Shown piece by piece: positions 8,615 to 17,990 of a stretch of DNA of 64,000 bases (positions are counted from its first letter, which is position 1; each line of letters starts with the position of its first letter). The DNA is taken from contig JBBCIY010000002.1 in assembly GCA_037189645.1 (NCBI GenBank), forward strand, positions 434,001 through 498,000, written 5' to 3'. The notes under the pieces are model-generated. The model searched no databases. It was not told the DNA's origin and worked only from the letters and a program-made list of their open reading frames with translations. This DNA comes from Taishania sp037189645. Lineage in GTDB: Bacteria; Bacteroidota; Bacteroidia; Flavobacteriales_D; Crocinitomicaceae. A program made the translations under genes and the position numbers.

Positions 8615-8926
8615 TTACGCTTTAATTCCGGTAACCGTAATCGCTGTGAAGCTTTGACGATGACCATTTTGCTTTTGGTAACCTTTTCTTCTTTTCTTTT
8701 TGAAAACAATTACTTTGTCTCCTTTAACGTGCCCAACAACTTCCGCTGTTACATTTGCACCTTCTATAGCCGGGGCGCCTAAAGTTACGTTTCCTCCATT
8801 GTCAACCAAAAGAACACGGTCAAAAGTTACTTTGTCCCCTTCTTTTGCATCCAAACGGTGTACGTACACTTTTTGGTCTTTCTGAACTTTGAATTGTTGC
8901 CCTGCTATCTCTACAATTGCGTACAT
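8615..8926 (-). CDS. rplU: 50S ribosomal protein L21
   Basis: 103 residues, full length. MYAIVEIAGQQFKVQKDQ at the start and the basic KKKRRKGYQKQNGHRQ segment near 80 are diagnostic for L21, which binds 23S rRNA near L20. First gene of the rplU-rpmA operon, preceded by a well-formed promoter at 8967-8997. Confidence 0.98.
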   Translation of the reverse strand: MYAIVEIAGQQFKVQKDQKVYVHRLDAKEGDKVTFDRVLLVDNGGNVTLGAPAIEGANVTAEVVGHVKGDKVIVFKKKRRKGYQKQNGHRQSFTAITVTGIKA

Positions 8927-8966
8927 ATAGCTTGATTTTAAATTAAATTTCTAAAAATTCGGACGA

Positions 8967-8997
8967 CAAAGATATGTAAAAAATCCAAGAAGTCAAC
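8967..8997 (-). promoter_or_regulatory. Promoter of rplU-rpmA
   Basis: Minus strand: GTTG (8994-8997), 19 bases, TATCTTTG (8967-8974). This is one of the best matches in the window to the Bacteroidota TTTG-N19-TAnnTTTG promoter. Start of transcription would be near 8960, giving a leader of about 35 bases. Confidence 0.7.
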
Positions 8998-9027
8998 AAT
9001 GTGGCGTGAATAATTTAAAAAAATGTT

Positions 9028-11322
9028 TTACTGTTTCAAAATGCGGTGCACAAACTGGTTGCCGTTCTCATCAATCAGCCTGATCAGGTAGATGCCTTTT
9101 TCATATAGCTGCAGGCTGATGATGGTTTGCTGCTGCATGGAGAATTCTTCCAGTAATTTCCCGTCCACATTATATAGATGTACTTGCTTGTTAGCTGCTG
9201 TACTTGTCTGGATGGTCAGGTAATCTGTTGCTGGGTTGGGGAAAATCAGTGTAGTTGACAATGAGGGTATTTCTTTCACGGAAATAGTGCTGTTCGGATC
9301 TACCTCGAAATGATAGACGCCGCCCAGGTCCTGCCCGGCAAACAGGTTGAGCAATCCGTCATTATTAATGTCTGTTACCCAGAAAGAGGAGTAGGCGTCT
9401 GCGTTGATGTTCAGGAAATCAGGATTGACCAGGTTGAATGACTGCCCGGAAGAGAGGTTTCCGTCAATACCGTTGTAAAAGTGGAGTTTTCCGTCAACTG
9501 CCCCCAGAAACAGGAGGGTGGTGTCGTTTTTCCTGAAAAAATGAGGGGCCGTGTAGCCATCCGGGTTGTTCGGGTCCTGGATGGAGATGTTCCCCAGGGT
9601 GTTGTTCTCCAGCTGGAAAGAAGGGGTAGCTGCTGTGCCTGTGTTCCGGTAGTAACGTATTTCCCCGGTTCTGTTCCCGATGATCAGGTCGAGCAACCCG
9701 TCTTTGTCCAGGTCGAATAATTGCGGGAATGACGCTCCCCCTGCCTGGATGGTAGTGTTGGTGTTGTCTTTTAAATGGATGGTCGGTGAAGTGAAGGTGG
9801 TGCCATTGTTCTGGAACAATACAAGCGTACCGTCTTCTCTTCCCAGTATCAGTTCGTCTTTTCCGTCGTTGTTGATGTCCCCGAATGTTGGGATGAGCCG
9901 GAGCCCGTAATTTTGCTGGTTAAGATTGAGCCAGTTGAAATCAACGAAGGTAAAAACGGGTTGTGTGGCTGTTCCGGTGTTCTTGTACCACGCAATGGTG
10001 CTTTCTTTTTCCGATGGATTTTTATAGCGGTAATAATTGGCAACCAGCAGGTCTTGCAAACCATCATTGTCTACGTCGTATAAAATAGGTACAGAGCCTT
10101 TTCCGTGATCGATCATCTGGTTTTGAAGGAAATCATTGCGTTGGTAGATGAATGTTGGATTGTTGTCGCTTCCGATATTTTTGTAATAGAGGATGCTGGT
10201 TTCATTTTGAGAGACATTTTTCGCATTCGCTCCGACCAGCAGGTCTTTTGTACCGTCAAAATCCACATCCAGGTAGAACGGTGCGGGAAACAGGTAGACG
10301 GATGCCGGCAGGCTGTTGCTTGGAAACGCGATGTCAGAGCTGATCATGGCAGAGTTGGTGTTGGGCGAGGTTCCTCCGTTGATCAGCAATACCAGATTTT
10401 CGAACGATACGTCCCCCAGTATGAGGTCGAGCACTCCCGAATTGTCGTAGTCGAGGGCAAGGACGGTAGAACCTGCATGCCTTGAAAATTCCGTATTTGC
10501 ATCTGTGAAGCCGGGTCTGTCTGCTGTTATCTCCGGGTTGGTTATGGTTCCTCCCTCGCACGGGAAATCAGTGTCGTTCAGCTGGATGGAATTATTGTTG
10601 GCATTTTCGGAAAATTTCCCCCAGCATTCATTTGCCAGTACGAATTCCAGTGAATCGGGAATGCCGTAATTTTCCATGCTCATGTTTTTGTGGTATTCCA
10701 GGTGCTGGCCTCCCTGGTGAAAGGTGAGGATGTCAATGTCTCCGTCAGAGTCAACGTCGACAATGGCGGGAATGTCACTCGATGCCACGTATAGATTGGT
10801 GTGGAAGCCGTTGTAGTCGGAATAGACGATTTCCTTGAATAGTTCCCATTGCAGCCCATCGGTGCTGTTGCCGGTGTTCCTGTAAACTTTTAACCCGCCG
10901 ATGCTGTAGGTAAAGAGGTCGCTCCTGCCGTCATTGTCAAAATCGACCATTGTTGCACGGTACATCAGGTCTGAGGGGAAGAATTTGGCGGCATTGTACA
11001 CCAGCTTCCATTGTTGCTCTCCGTTGATGGTTTCTTGTGTGAAAACGCGTATGTTTTCGCTGCTCCGGTCAAAGATGAACAGATCCTGGTCACCGTCAAA
11101 ATCGAAATCGAAGGTGGAAAATTGTGCGTAGTTCAACCCGCCTGCCCATGCGTTGCTCAGCGGTTGCCCGTTTTTCCTGACCTCTATGGAAGGGGAAAAT
11201 TCAAAATTTAACTGGCTGAATGCGGTAGAGGTTGCCAGGCAAGCGAACAGCGTGGCCCTGATGAAAATGAGCTGCAGCGGTTGGATTACCGTTGCGTATA
11301 TGGGATTGAGATTTCTTGCCAT
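9028..11322 (-). CDS. FG-GAP/VCBS-repeat protein secreted by T9SS
   Basis: About 764 residues from MARNLNPIY (11322); the in-frame ATG at 11373 would overlap the upstream gene and precede the signal sequence, so it is less likely. After a signal peptide (ending TAFSQ), at least nine calcium-binding-type FG-GAP loops of the form DxDxDGxxDL are seen (DFDFDGDQDL, DFDNDGRSDL, DVDSDGDIDI, DVDNDGLQDL, DINNDGKDEL, DLDKDGLLDL and others), as in beta-propellers. The last ~75 residues, starting FPNPATDYLTI, are a type A T9SS sorting domain, so the protein should cross the outer membrane and be anchored or released. Partner unknown; a cell-surface binding role is inferred. Confidence 0.85.
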   Translation of the reverse strand: MARNLNPIYATVIQPLQLIFIRATLFACLATSTAFSQLNFEFSPSIEVRKNGQPLSNAWAGGLNYAQFSTFDFDFDGDQDLFIFDRSSENIRVFTQETINGEQQWKLVYNAAKFFPSDLMYRATMVDFDNDGRSDLFTYSIGGLKVYRNTGNSTDGLQWELFKEIVYSDYNGFHTNLYVASSDIPAIVDVDSDGDIDILTFHQGGQHLEYHKNMSMENYGIPDSLEFVLANECWGKFSENANNNSIQLNDTDFPCEGGTITNPEITADRPGFTDANTEFSRHAGSTVLALDYDNSGVLDLILGDVSFENLVLLINGGTSPNTNSAMISSDIAFPSNSLPASVYLFPAPFYLDVDFDGTKDLLVGANAKNVSQNETSILYYKNIGSDNNPTFIYQRNDFLQNQMIDHGKGSVPILYDVDNDGLQDLLVANYYRYKNPSEKESTIAWYKNTGTATQPVFTFVDFNWLNLNQQNYGLRLIPTFGDINNDGKDELILGREDGTLVLFQNNGTTFTSPTIHLKDNTNTTIQAGGASFPQLFDLDKDGLLDLIIGNRTGEIRYYRNTGTAATPSFQLENNTLGNISIQDPNNPDGYTAPHFFRKNDTTLLFLGAVDGKLHFYNGIDGNLSSGQSFNLVNPDFLNINADAYSSFWVTDINNDGLLNLFAGQDLGGVYHFEVDPNSTISVKEIPSLSTTLIFPNPATDYLTIQTSTAANKQVHLYNVDGKLLEEFSMQQQTIISLQLYEKGIYLIRLIDENGNQFVHRILKQ

Positions 11323-11359
11323 GCTGTTTAATGTGTTGGTTTGATTGTCAGTAAGTGAC

Positions 11360-11995
11360 TTAATAAGACTCAAATAGTTCTTCCTTTGATTTCCTTACTT
11401 TCTTCCAATGTTGTGTAGTGTCTTCAGGGTGCCTGAAACCTATGGGAATGACAAGTGTGGAGGAAAGCCCCCTTTCGTCCAGGTTCAGTATCCGGTCATA
11501 TTCCCGGGTGTCAAATCCTTCGATCGGTGTTGCGTCTATCCGCAGTTGTGCGCACGTGTCTATCAGTACGCCCAATGTGATGTAGGCCTGCTTCTGGGCC
11601 CAGACCGCTTTTTGTTCAGGAGTCTGCGTGCCTATTGTGCGTTTCAGGAAATCCGAGTAACCGGAAAGCTGGTCGATGGACAGGCCGCGTGTGCTGGCAG
11701 TATTCAGCATATACTTGTCGATCTCCTGCGCTTCGATCTCTTTGTGTGCGGCAATTACGATCAGGTGTGAAGCATCGGTGATGGAGCGCTGGTTGTAGGA
11801 ATATTCAAATAATTTTTCTCTTATTCCGGTGTTTTCGATGAATAAAAATTTGATCGGTTGAAGTCCATAGGAAGTGGGGGCTAAGCGCAAGGCTTCCTGT
11901 AACAGGTCGATGGTCTCCCGGGGAATCTTTTTCTCGGAATCGTATCGTTTGGTCGCATACCGCCAGTTGAGGTTGTTTATTATGGAATGATTCAT
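11360..11995 (-). CDS. Nitroreductase-family NAD(P)H-dependent flavoprotein
   Basis: About 211 residues from MNHSIINNLNWRYATKRYD; ATG 12004 three codons upstream is also possible. WRYATKRYD, LRLAPTSYGLQPIKF and the C-terminal GFRHPEDTTQHWKKVRKS are typical of the NfsB/FRase I-like nitroreductase group, FMN enzymes of the cytoplasm that reduce quinones, nitro compounds or flavins with NAD(P)H. The true substrate is unknown. A -7 element TAACTTTG lies at 12012-12019 on the minus strand. Confidence 0.87.
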   Translation of the reverse strand: MNHSIINNLNWRYATKRYDSEKKIPRETIDLLQEALRLAPTSYGLQPIKFLFIENTGIREKLFEYSYNQRSITDASHLIVIAAHKEIEAQEIDKYMLNTASTRGLSIDQLSGYSDFLKRTIGTQTPEQKAVWAQKQAYITLGVLIDTCAQLRIDATPIEGFDTREYDRILNLDERGLSSTLVIPIGFRHPEDTTQHWKKVRKSKEELFESY

Positions 11996-12011
11996 AAAGC
12001 GCATTTTTTTA

Positions 12012-12019
12012 CAAAGTTA
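12012..12019 (-). promoter_or_regulatory. -7 element of the nitroreductase gene
   Basis: Minus-strand TAACTTTG, a full match to TAnnTTTG, 17 bases before the start at 11995. Confidence 0.5.
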
Positions 12020-12220
12020 CAAAATCATTTATTCTGAAATATAAGCGGGTGTCTACCCGTTAAAAATGCATGTTTTTGATTTTATTAATTGTAAATCAGT
12101 TAGTTGTGTGTTTAGGTTATTTTTTTAACACTTAAAAAATTTAAAATCACTAGGATTTAATTTTAAAAACACTACATTTACCCGCAATTTTGGATTCATT
12201 TATACTTTTGTGAATTAGTA

Positions 12221-12250
12221 TTGTCTATTCAAAATTGTTTAGTAACTTAG
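12221..12250 (+). promoter_or_regulatory. Probable promoter of the PorE-like gene
   Basis: TTG (12221-12223), 19 bases, TAACTTAG (12243-12250) gives correct spacing with one mismatch in the -7 element. A second possible -7, TACTTTTG, lies at 12203-12210. The rest of the 12005-12284 spacer is AT-rich and shows no other structure. Confidence 0.4.
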
Positions 12251-12284
12251 CTATTCGATTATTACTATGTTGAAACAAAATTTT

Positions 12285-14435
12285 ATGAGAAATAGAATTA
12301 TCATCACAGCGGTTTTTGCTGGTTTTTCTGTGGTAGGGCTTGCGCAAAGCAAGTTTGTAATAGAAGCGGAAAAAATGTATCAGAGCCAGAATTATTGCGA
12401 AGCAGCTGACAAATGTTCACTGGCTTATTCAAAGCTGACTCGTAAAGGGAAAACCGCGAAAAAGACAAAAGCGGATATGGCTTTTAAAACGGCTGAAAGC
12501 TACCGTTTGACAGAGCGTTACAAAGAAGCTTCCGAATGGTATGAGAGAGCTATTTTACTGGAGTATTTCAACACGGATCCGCTGGTGTATTTCTACAATG
12601 CGGAAATGTATCGTTTTATGAATGAGAAAGATAAGGCGATCAGGAATTACCAGGAGTACAAGAAACTGATCCCGGGTGACGGGCGTGCCGATATCGGGAT
12701 GGAAGCTGTGACCAAGCGTGACACGTATGTTACGACCTTGTCGACAAAGCTGAAAGTTGATAATGAGCAGAAAGTGAATTCAAAAGCATACGATATGTCA
12801 CCGATGTTTGGAGACAAGAAAGACATGCTGATGTATTTCGGTTCGAGCAGGGATGGAAGCTTCGGTAGCGATAAAGACCCGCGTACGTGTGAGAAATACA
12901 TGGATATCTGGGTAGCTGAGCTGGATAAGAACGGAAACTGGAAAGGAATCGCGCCGATTAATGGAGAAGGGATCAATACGGAAGACAACGAAGGGACTGT
13001 TGCGTTTGACGCTCGTGGTAAGACAATGTTCTTCACACGTTGCCCGAATATGAAAAAACAGAACCTGGGATGTGAGATCTGGGTATCGGAGTCCAAAGGT
13101 CAGAATAAATGGAGTGCTCCTGCGAAGTTGGATCTGAAACCTCACGATTCATTGACTGTCGGTCATCCATGTGTATCTCCTGACGGGAATTTCCTGATTT
13201 TTACGTCTGATCTGCCGGGTGGTTACGGAGGTCGTGACCTGTGGTCAACAACCTACGATAAAAGATCAAAATCATGGTCTTCACCGGTGAACCTGGGACC
13301 TGAGATCAATACAGCAGGAGACGATATGTTCGCTACTTTCGCTGAAAATGGTGATTTATTCTATTCAACGAACGGGAAACCTGGTATCGGTGGTCTGGAT
13401 ATTTTCCGCGCAGAGAAGCAGGGAGACGAATACAAATGGTCCAACCCGGTAAACATGGGATCTCCGATCAACTCTTACAGCAATGATTACGGACTGATCG
13501 AGCATACTGACAGAACAGGTTATTTTACTTCTGAGAGAAAAGGTCCTAACGGAGAGCAGCCGGATATCTACAAATATGAAATCCCGCCATACGTGTTCGA
13601 CCTGAAAGTTATTGTTGCCGACCTGAACGAGAAAAGCGTGAAGATCGACGATGCGAAAGTTACGGTAACATCTTCGACAGGACAGTCATGGGAAGGGTAT
13701 ACAAATAAACAAGGTGTTGTTTTCTGGGACAAGAAACCGAACGGAGACCGTTTCATCAACGAAAACGATACATATACGATTTCCGTTTCCAAAGAAGGGT
13801 ACCACGACAATGCAGGATCTTCCCGTATTACGACAGTTGGACTGAAATATGACCAGAACTTCGTGATCGACCTGGCATTGCTGCCTAAGAAACCGATTCG
13901 TTTGCCGGAAGTTCGTTATCCATTGGCAAAATGGGATTTGTTAGTTGATTCAACGTTCAACTCCAAAGACTCGTTGAACTTTGTATACAACCTGTTGAAT
14001 GAGCATCCGGGAATGGTATTGGAGCTGTCCTCTCATACTGACTCCCGTGGTTCTGCAACTTCCAACCAGGTTCTTTCCGAAAACCGTGCTCACAAATGTT
14101 ACGAGTACCTGGTGAAAGAAAAAGGTATCGATCCGCGCAGGATTGTTCCGGTTGGTAAGGGAGAGAATGACCCGAGAGTTGTATACAGAAAAGGAGACGA
14201 ATACGTGGTATCTGTTCCGAGAGATGAGGAAGGAAATCCGCTGGAAGGATGGTCTGAGGTCGTGTTGACAGAAAAGCTGATCAATTCTTACCAGAAGACA
14301 AATAAAGTGTTGTTTGAGAAATTGCACCAGTGGAACCGTCGTACGGAAGGAAAAGTCCTGAGCATGGAATTTGATCCGGCAACAGCTCCTGAAGCTCCTG
14401 CAAGTTACCTGGAATTTAAAAAAGTGCCTAGATAG
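12285..14435 (+). CDS. PorE-like OmpA-family outer-membrane protein (TPR, beta-propeller, CRD, OmpA)
   Basis: About 716 residues from MRNRIIITAV; ATG 12267 would add six residues before the signal peptide (ending VGLAQ). Order of domains: helical TPR-like repeats (about 25-150), PD40/WD40-like propeller blades with repeated SPDGNFLIFTSD- and FTRCPNM-type strands (about 170-430), a carboxypeptidase-regulatory-like beta-sandwich (about 440-540), and a C-terminal OmpA domain with HTDSRGSATSNQVLSENRAH, the peptidoglycan-binding motif. This is the layout of PorE, which links the T9SS to peptidoglycan in Porphyromonas. PorE is a lipoprotein, whereas no lipobox is seen here, and related OmpA proteins are common, so the assignment is by architecture only. 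A terminator follows. Confidence 0.75.
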   Translation: MRNRIIITAVFAGFSVVGLAQSKFVIEAEKMYQSQNYCEAADKCSLAYSKLTRKGKTAKKTKADMAFKTAESYRLTERYKEASEWYERAILLEYFNTDPLVYFYNAEMYRFMNEKDKAIRNYQEYKKLIPGDGRADIGMEAVTKRDTYVTTLSTKLKVDNEQKVNSKAYDMSPMFGDKKDMLMYFGSSRDGSFGSDKDPRTCEKYMDIWVAELDKNGNWKGIAPINGEGINTEDNEGTVAFDARGKTMFFTRCPNMKKQNLGCEIWVSESKGQNKWSAPAKLDLKPHDSLTVGHPCVSPDGNFLIFTSDLPGGYGGRDLWSTTYDKRSKSWSSPVNLGPEINTAGDDMFATFAENGDLFYSTNGKPGIGGLDIFRAEKQGDEYKWSNPVNMGSPINSYSNDYGLIEHTDRTGYFTSERKGPNGEQPDIYKYEIPPYVFDLKVIVADLNEKSVKIDDAKVTVTSSTGQSWEGYTNKQGVVFWDKKPNGDRFINENDTYTISVSKEGYHDNAGSSRITTVGLKYDQNFVIDLALLPKKPIRLPEVRYPLAKWDLLVDSTFNSKDSLNFVYNLLNEHPGMVLELSSHTDSRGSATSNQVLSENRAHKCYEYLVKEKGIDPRRIVPVGKGENDPRVVYRKGDEYVVSVPRDEEGNPLEGWSEVVLTEKLINSYQKTNKVLFEKLHQWNRRTEGKVLSMEFDPATAPEAPASYLEFKKVPR

Positions 14436-14455
14436 GACTTTCTTAATAAAACTTG

Positions 14456-14487
14456 AAAGGGCTTGCAAATTATTGCAGGCCCTTTTT
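14456..14487 (+). terminator. Intrinsic terminator after the PorE-like gene
   Basis: AAAGGGCTTGCA pairs with TGCAGGCCCTTT around a short A/T loop and is followed by TT, 20 bases after the stop codon. Confidence 0.8.
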
Positions 14488-14527
14488 GATTTAACATTAT
14501 TATAAACTTTAAATGCGCAAATGGTGG

Positions 14528-14535
14528 TATCTTTG
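14528..14535 (+). promoter_or_regulatory. -7 element of the MFS transporter gene
   Basis: TATCTTTG, full match to TAnnTTTG, 40 bases before the MFS start and after the preceding terminator. Confidence 0.5.
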
Positions 14536-14575
14536 CGTCCTGAAACCTGCCTGCTATTGGTAAATAGCGAATGTT

Positions 14576-15808
14576 ATGAAGTCACTTTTAAAACGATACG
14601 TAGCGACCTACGAAGGTTTATCCAAAGAATCATGGATGTTGTCTATTGTGATGCTGATCAACCGGTCGGGAGCAATGGTTATGCCTTTTATGGGGATTTA
14701 CCTGCACGAGGAACTGGGATATGGATTGAAGGAGGTTGGTATAGCACTAAGTACATACGGGGTTGGTGCCATAATCGGTTCCTGGTTCGGCGGGTGGTTG
14801 TGCGACAGGGTAGGAAGCTTCAAAACACAGCTTGTCAGCCTGTTTGCATGTACGCCGTTGTATTTTGTCATTCCTTTTTTTGAATCCCTGCCATCCATCT
14901 GCGCGATGCTGTTTGTATTGAGTATTGCATACGAGACCTTTCGCCCTGCAAATTCTGTTGCGATAACACGGTATGCCAGAAAAGAGAACATTACACGGGC
15001 CTTCTCCCTGAACCGGATGGCAATGAACCTGGGTTTTTCCATCGGTCCTGCTATCGGAGGTTTTTTGTCGGAATATTCGTTTCACCTGCTGTTCTTCATC
15101 AACGGTGTGGCTTGTATTACGGCAGCGATCGTTTTTATCCTGTTTTTCAGGAACAGGAAAGCCAGGAACGAAGTGATTGATGCCCAGATTGAGGGTGGGG
15201 TTAAGGTAGTACGCTCTCCTTATTCGGATTATCAGTTCATCTGTTTCACATTGTTCTGTTCCTTTTTTGCGATCTCCTTCTTCCAGTTGCTGAACACCCT
15301 GCCTTTGTTCCTGGAAAATGGTGTGGGCTTGTCTAAAAACGGGATCGGGCTGGTGATGGGATTCAGCGGTTTGGTGATCGTATTGCTGGAAATGCCGATG
15401 GTAGCTGCTGCCGAGCGAAGGCTGACCATTGTGCAGATCATGGTTTGGGGAACGGTTGTAACGGCTCTGAGCTTCTTTTTATACACGGTCAATCAATCCC
15501 TGTTTGTCATTTATCTTGCCGTAACACTCCTGAGCATAGGGGAGATCCTGGTGCTGCCGTTCATGTCCACTGTAACCGCCTTGCGCTCCGGCCCGGAAAA
15601 TAAAGGTGCTTATATGGGGGTAAACGGTATTTCGATGGGAATCGGACTGATCGTATCTCCTTACCTGGGAACGATGATCGCTTCTGATTATGGCTTTACG
15701 GTACTTTGGACAGGTACATTTATATTGCTGATGATAACAGCCGTCGGGTATAAATATACCATTTCCAGGATGGAGGAGGTAAGCAAATTCTCAAATGAAA
15801 CAGTATGA
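14576..15808 (+). CDS. MFS transporter, inner membrane
   Basis: 410 residues with about 12 membrane segments. The loop after the second segment, GGWLCDRVGSFKTQ, is the MFS motif A (G-x3-D-R-x-G). LNRMAMNLGFSIGPAIGGFL in the fifth segment resembles motif C of drug:proton antiporters (G-x8-G-x3-G-P-x2-G-G), which suggests export rather than uptake. Substrate cannot be assigned. It stands alone between a terminator and the convergent C45 gene, with its own -7 element. Confidence 0.85.
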   Translation: MKSLLKRYVATYEGLSKESWMLSIVMLINRSGAMVMPFMGIYLHEELGYGLKEVGIALSTYGVGAIIGSWFGGWLCDRVGSFKTQLVSLFACTPLYFVIPFFESLPSICAMLFVLSIAYETFRPANSVAITRYARKENITRAFSLNRMAMNLGFSIGPAIGGFLSEYSFHLLFFINGVACITAAIVFILFFRNRKARNEVIDAQIEGGVKVVRSPYSDYQFICFTLFCSFFAISFFQLLNTLPLFLENGVGLSKNGIGLVMGFSGLVIVLLEMPMVAAAERRLTIVQIMVWGTVVTALSFFLYTVNQSLFVIYLAVTLLSIGEILVLPFMSTVTALRSGPENKGAYMGVNGISMGIGLIVSPYLGTMIASDYGFTVLWTGTFILLMITAVGYKYTISRMEEVSKFSNETV

Positions 15809-15890
15809 TCTGAAAAATGCTTCGCGATTTACAAAGGGGCGATTGTATTTTTCAGTTTTTCATACACACCTGATTGGAGGAGTAAACGCA

Positions 15891-17555
15891 TTACTTTCCG
15901 CATTTCTCGATAAGGCTTTCCAATTCCCTGGATACCTGTTTTGATGCGGTTTTCTTTGTCAGGGCCTGCCTGAAGTAATTTTTTGCTCTCACACACTGCC
16001 CTTTTTTGGAGAAGTATTTACCCAGCATTTCATACGTGATGTAAGATTCACTGTTCTGGCTGATGAATGCCTGGATGCCGGTTTCGGAAAGTTCCAGATC
16101 TTTATTGAACAGCAGGTACTGGCTGATCTGCTGCTTCGTCTGTTTGAAAGCGAGGAATTTTTGGTATTCCGTGGAATATAAGAACGGATCCGTGGCAATG
16201 CTGTCAGCAATTACGGCCTTCTTTTCGTCGAATGTTTTTTTCAGGTCATAACCGATAAACTTCCCCAGCTGGAAATCGTGTGTTGTGATGTAAAACATAC
16301 GTTCGGCAGGCTGCATGACAACGCTATGGTGTGCAAGCAGCTGGTTGATGGCTCTCGGGTTGCCCATTCCCAGGGTGTCTCCGTTTGCCGCCTGCTGGTT
16401 GCGCAGGATGGCCGCCACGTCTTCCGGGGTAAAAGCGGAGGACTGCTGATCGATGAGCTCCCTTACCCGGTCATACCGGTATTTGCTGTCGCTGTTCTGA
16501 ATGTTCAGGATGTTGATAGAATCCTTTTCAAATGGTGCTGACTGGTAATGATTGGAGCAGATCAGGTCGTTGCCTTTCATTTCGTAAATTCCCAGTTTAG
16601 TGGGAGATTTTTCGATCAGGACGGTTTTATTGTCATTGGCAGAACCGATCATCAGGGTTTCCGATACGAATGTTTCCCTCTTTTTTGCAATAGCGATCGC
16701 TTCATCAATGTTTTTTGCATATTGCAGTATTTCCCTCGCCAGGATGGAGATCGGTGTCTTTGACCCGGTAGGAAGGTCGGATTTGGAGGCATTGATGGTA
16801 ACGGTCAGCCCCTGTTCATTCATTCCCGATGCTACCCCGGTGAAACCTGCCCAGGAATAGGAAGCGAACTTGTATCCTTTCGAAGGATTGACGAACAGGA
16901 TGATCTTATCCTTTGCGAAATCATCACCCACATAAAAATCAAAGTTTCTTCCCAGGATCAGGTTGGAAGTAGCCGATTTTTCGCCTTTTAATGCGAATGA
17001 CGTGCAGCCGACAACGCTGTAATCATTCAAAGCGTGCCCCATATCGTGCGCGGCGTGGTAACCGAGTATACGTGTGTATTTGGGTGCGATGTAATCGAAC
17101 TCATCAGAGAATGTGCGGGAAATTCCGTAGATCTCCTGCTGGTTTTCCAGGGAGATGTGATCGGGAATAGAGCTGGTGAAAAATCCCATCATGATCTTCA
17201 GGAAATTCTGAAACGCTCCTTTGGGCACGAACTGGTTGATCTGCTCAACAAAGATCTCCTCCTGCCGCTGGTTCAGCTCTTTGGCAAGCTCTCCGTAGAT
17301 CAGTCCCCTTTCGTAGGGTTCGCCCTCGATGTACATTTCCCAGACTCCGAATTCATTTTTTTTCAGGGAGTTGTTTCCTAAAACATAGTGATCTTCACCG
17401 ATTTTCTGCCGTTTCCCGATCTGAATGTCCGGTACTTCCGGCGCGGAAACCGTTGCGGAGAACAGTACGTAGATGAACAGGATGAACAGGAAAGCGAAAG
17501 CCAGCTCAAGCGGGATGAAGATGAGTCGGGATAAATATTTAAAGGCTTTTTTCAC
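15891..17555 (-). CDS. Membrane-anchored C45-family acyltransferase/hydrolase with TPR-like tail
   Basis: 554 residues. An N-terminal membrane anchor (about 10-34) precedes a region with GEPYERGLIYGELAKE and then VVGCTSFALK, where Cys184 should be the N-terminal nucleophile exposed by self-cleavage, as in acyl-CoA:6-aminopenicillanate acyltransferase (peptidase family C45). GRNFDFYVG and SWAGFTGVASGMNEQGL (about 240-260) are further blocks of this Ntn-hydrolase fold. The last ~100 residues are helical and end in a TPR-like repeat (YFSKKGQCVRAKNYFRQAL). The catalytic domain is predicted outside the cytoplasm. Natural substrates of bacterial members are mostly unknown, perhaps acylated amino acids or peptides. 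The gene is convergent with the MFS gene, and its -7 element is at 17575-17582. Confidence 0.75.
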   Translation of the reverse strand: MKKAFKYLSRLIFIPLELAFAFLFILFIYVLFSATVSAPEVPDIQIGKRQKIGEDHYVLGNNSLKKNEFGVWEMYIEGEPYERGLIYGELAKELNQRQEEIFVEQINQFVPKGAFQNFLKIMMGFFTSSIPDHISLENQQEIYGISRTFSDEFDYIAPKYTRILGYHAAHDMGHALNDYSVVGCTSFALKGEKSATSNLILGRNFDFYVGDDFAKDKIILFVNPSKGYKFASYSWAGFTGVASGMNEQGLTVTINASKSDLPTGSKTPISILAREILQYAKNIDEAIAIAKKRETFVSETLMIGSANDNKTVLIEKSPTKLGIYEMKGNDLICSNHYQSAPFEKDSINILNIQNSDSKYRYDRVRELIDQQSSAFTPEDVAAILRNQQAANGDTLGMGNPRAINQLLAHHSVVMQPAERMFYITTHDFQLGKFIGYDLKKTFDEKKAVIADSIATDPFLYSTEYQKFLAFKQTKQQISQYLLFNKDLELSETGIQAFISQNSESYITYEMLGKYFSKKGQCVRAKNYFRQALTKKTASKQVSRELESLIEKCGK

Positions 17556-17574
17556 AAAGTGTGATTAATTCATG

Positions 17575-17582
17575 CAAAAATA
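17575..17582 (-). promoter_or_regulatory. -7 element of the C45-family gene
   Basis: Minus-strand TATTTTTG, full match to TAnnTTTG, 19 bases before the start codon; it lies between this gene and the AT-rich island. Confidence 0.45.
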
Positions 17583-17595
17583 GCGAATAATTACA

Positions 17596-17979
17596 TTATT
17601 TTGGGCTGTTTAAGTTTAGTGAATCTTTCAATGCAATTATTTCTTCCAGATTACGGATACGTTCTTTTAATTGTGATATAACTTCTTCATATAAACTTTC
17701 TATTTTTTCAATAGGGTTTGTTATATTATTTGTGTTAATGTATCCGGACTGACTACAGGAATTAAATACAACCTGGTCATTAAATCCCTCAATCACTTCC
17801 GGTGTTACATCCAAAACTGTCGCAATAGCTGTTAAATTTTCATTCGTAATGGATGTTTTTCCGTTTTCTATATTTGAATAAGCACTTTGGCTGATTGATA
17901 ATTTATTAGCGACATATTCCTGACTGAAATTCTTTATTTCTCTGACTTTTCTTATCTTTAATCCGATAGCTTTATCCAT
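17596..17979 (-). CDS. XRE-family HTH regulator of the fulvocin-like island
   Basis: 127 residues. The helix-turn-helix is at about 8-62 (NFSQEYVANKLSISQSAYSN-IENGKTSI is a classic Cro/C1 pattern with recognition helix SQSAYSNIE). The last 40 residues (IEKIESLYEEVISQLKERI onward) form a heptad-like coiled coil, probably for dimerisation. The gene is AT-rich, unlike the C45 gene beside it, and is transcribed away from the Cys-rich lipoprotein gene. Two palindromes lie in the shared 132-base spacer, so it most likely controls itself and the three-gene unit. Confidence 0.85.
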   Translation of the reverse strand: MDKAIGLKIRKVREIKNFSQEYVANKLSISQSAYSNIENGKTSITNENLTAIATVLDVTPEVIEGFNDQVVFNSCSQSGYINTNNITNPIEKIESLYEEVISQLKERIRNLEEIIALKDSLNLNSPK

Positions 17980-17990
17980 TTTTTGATATT

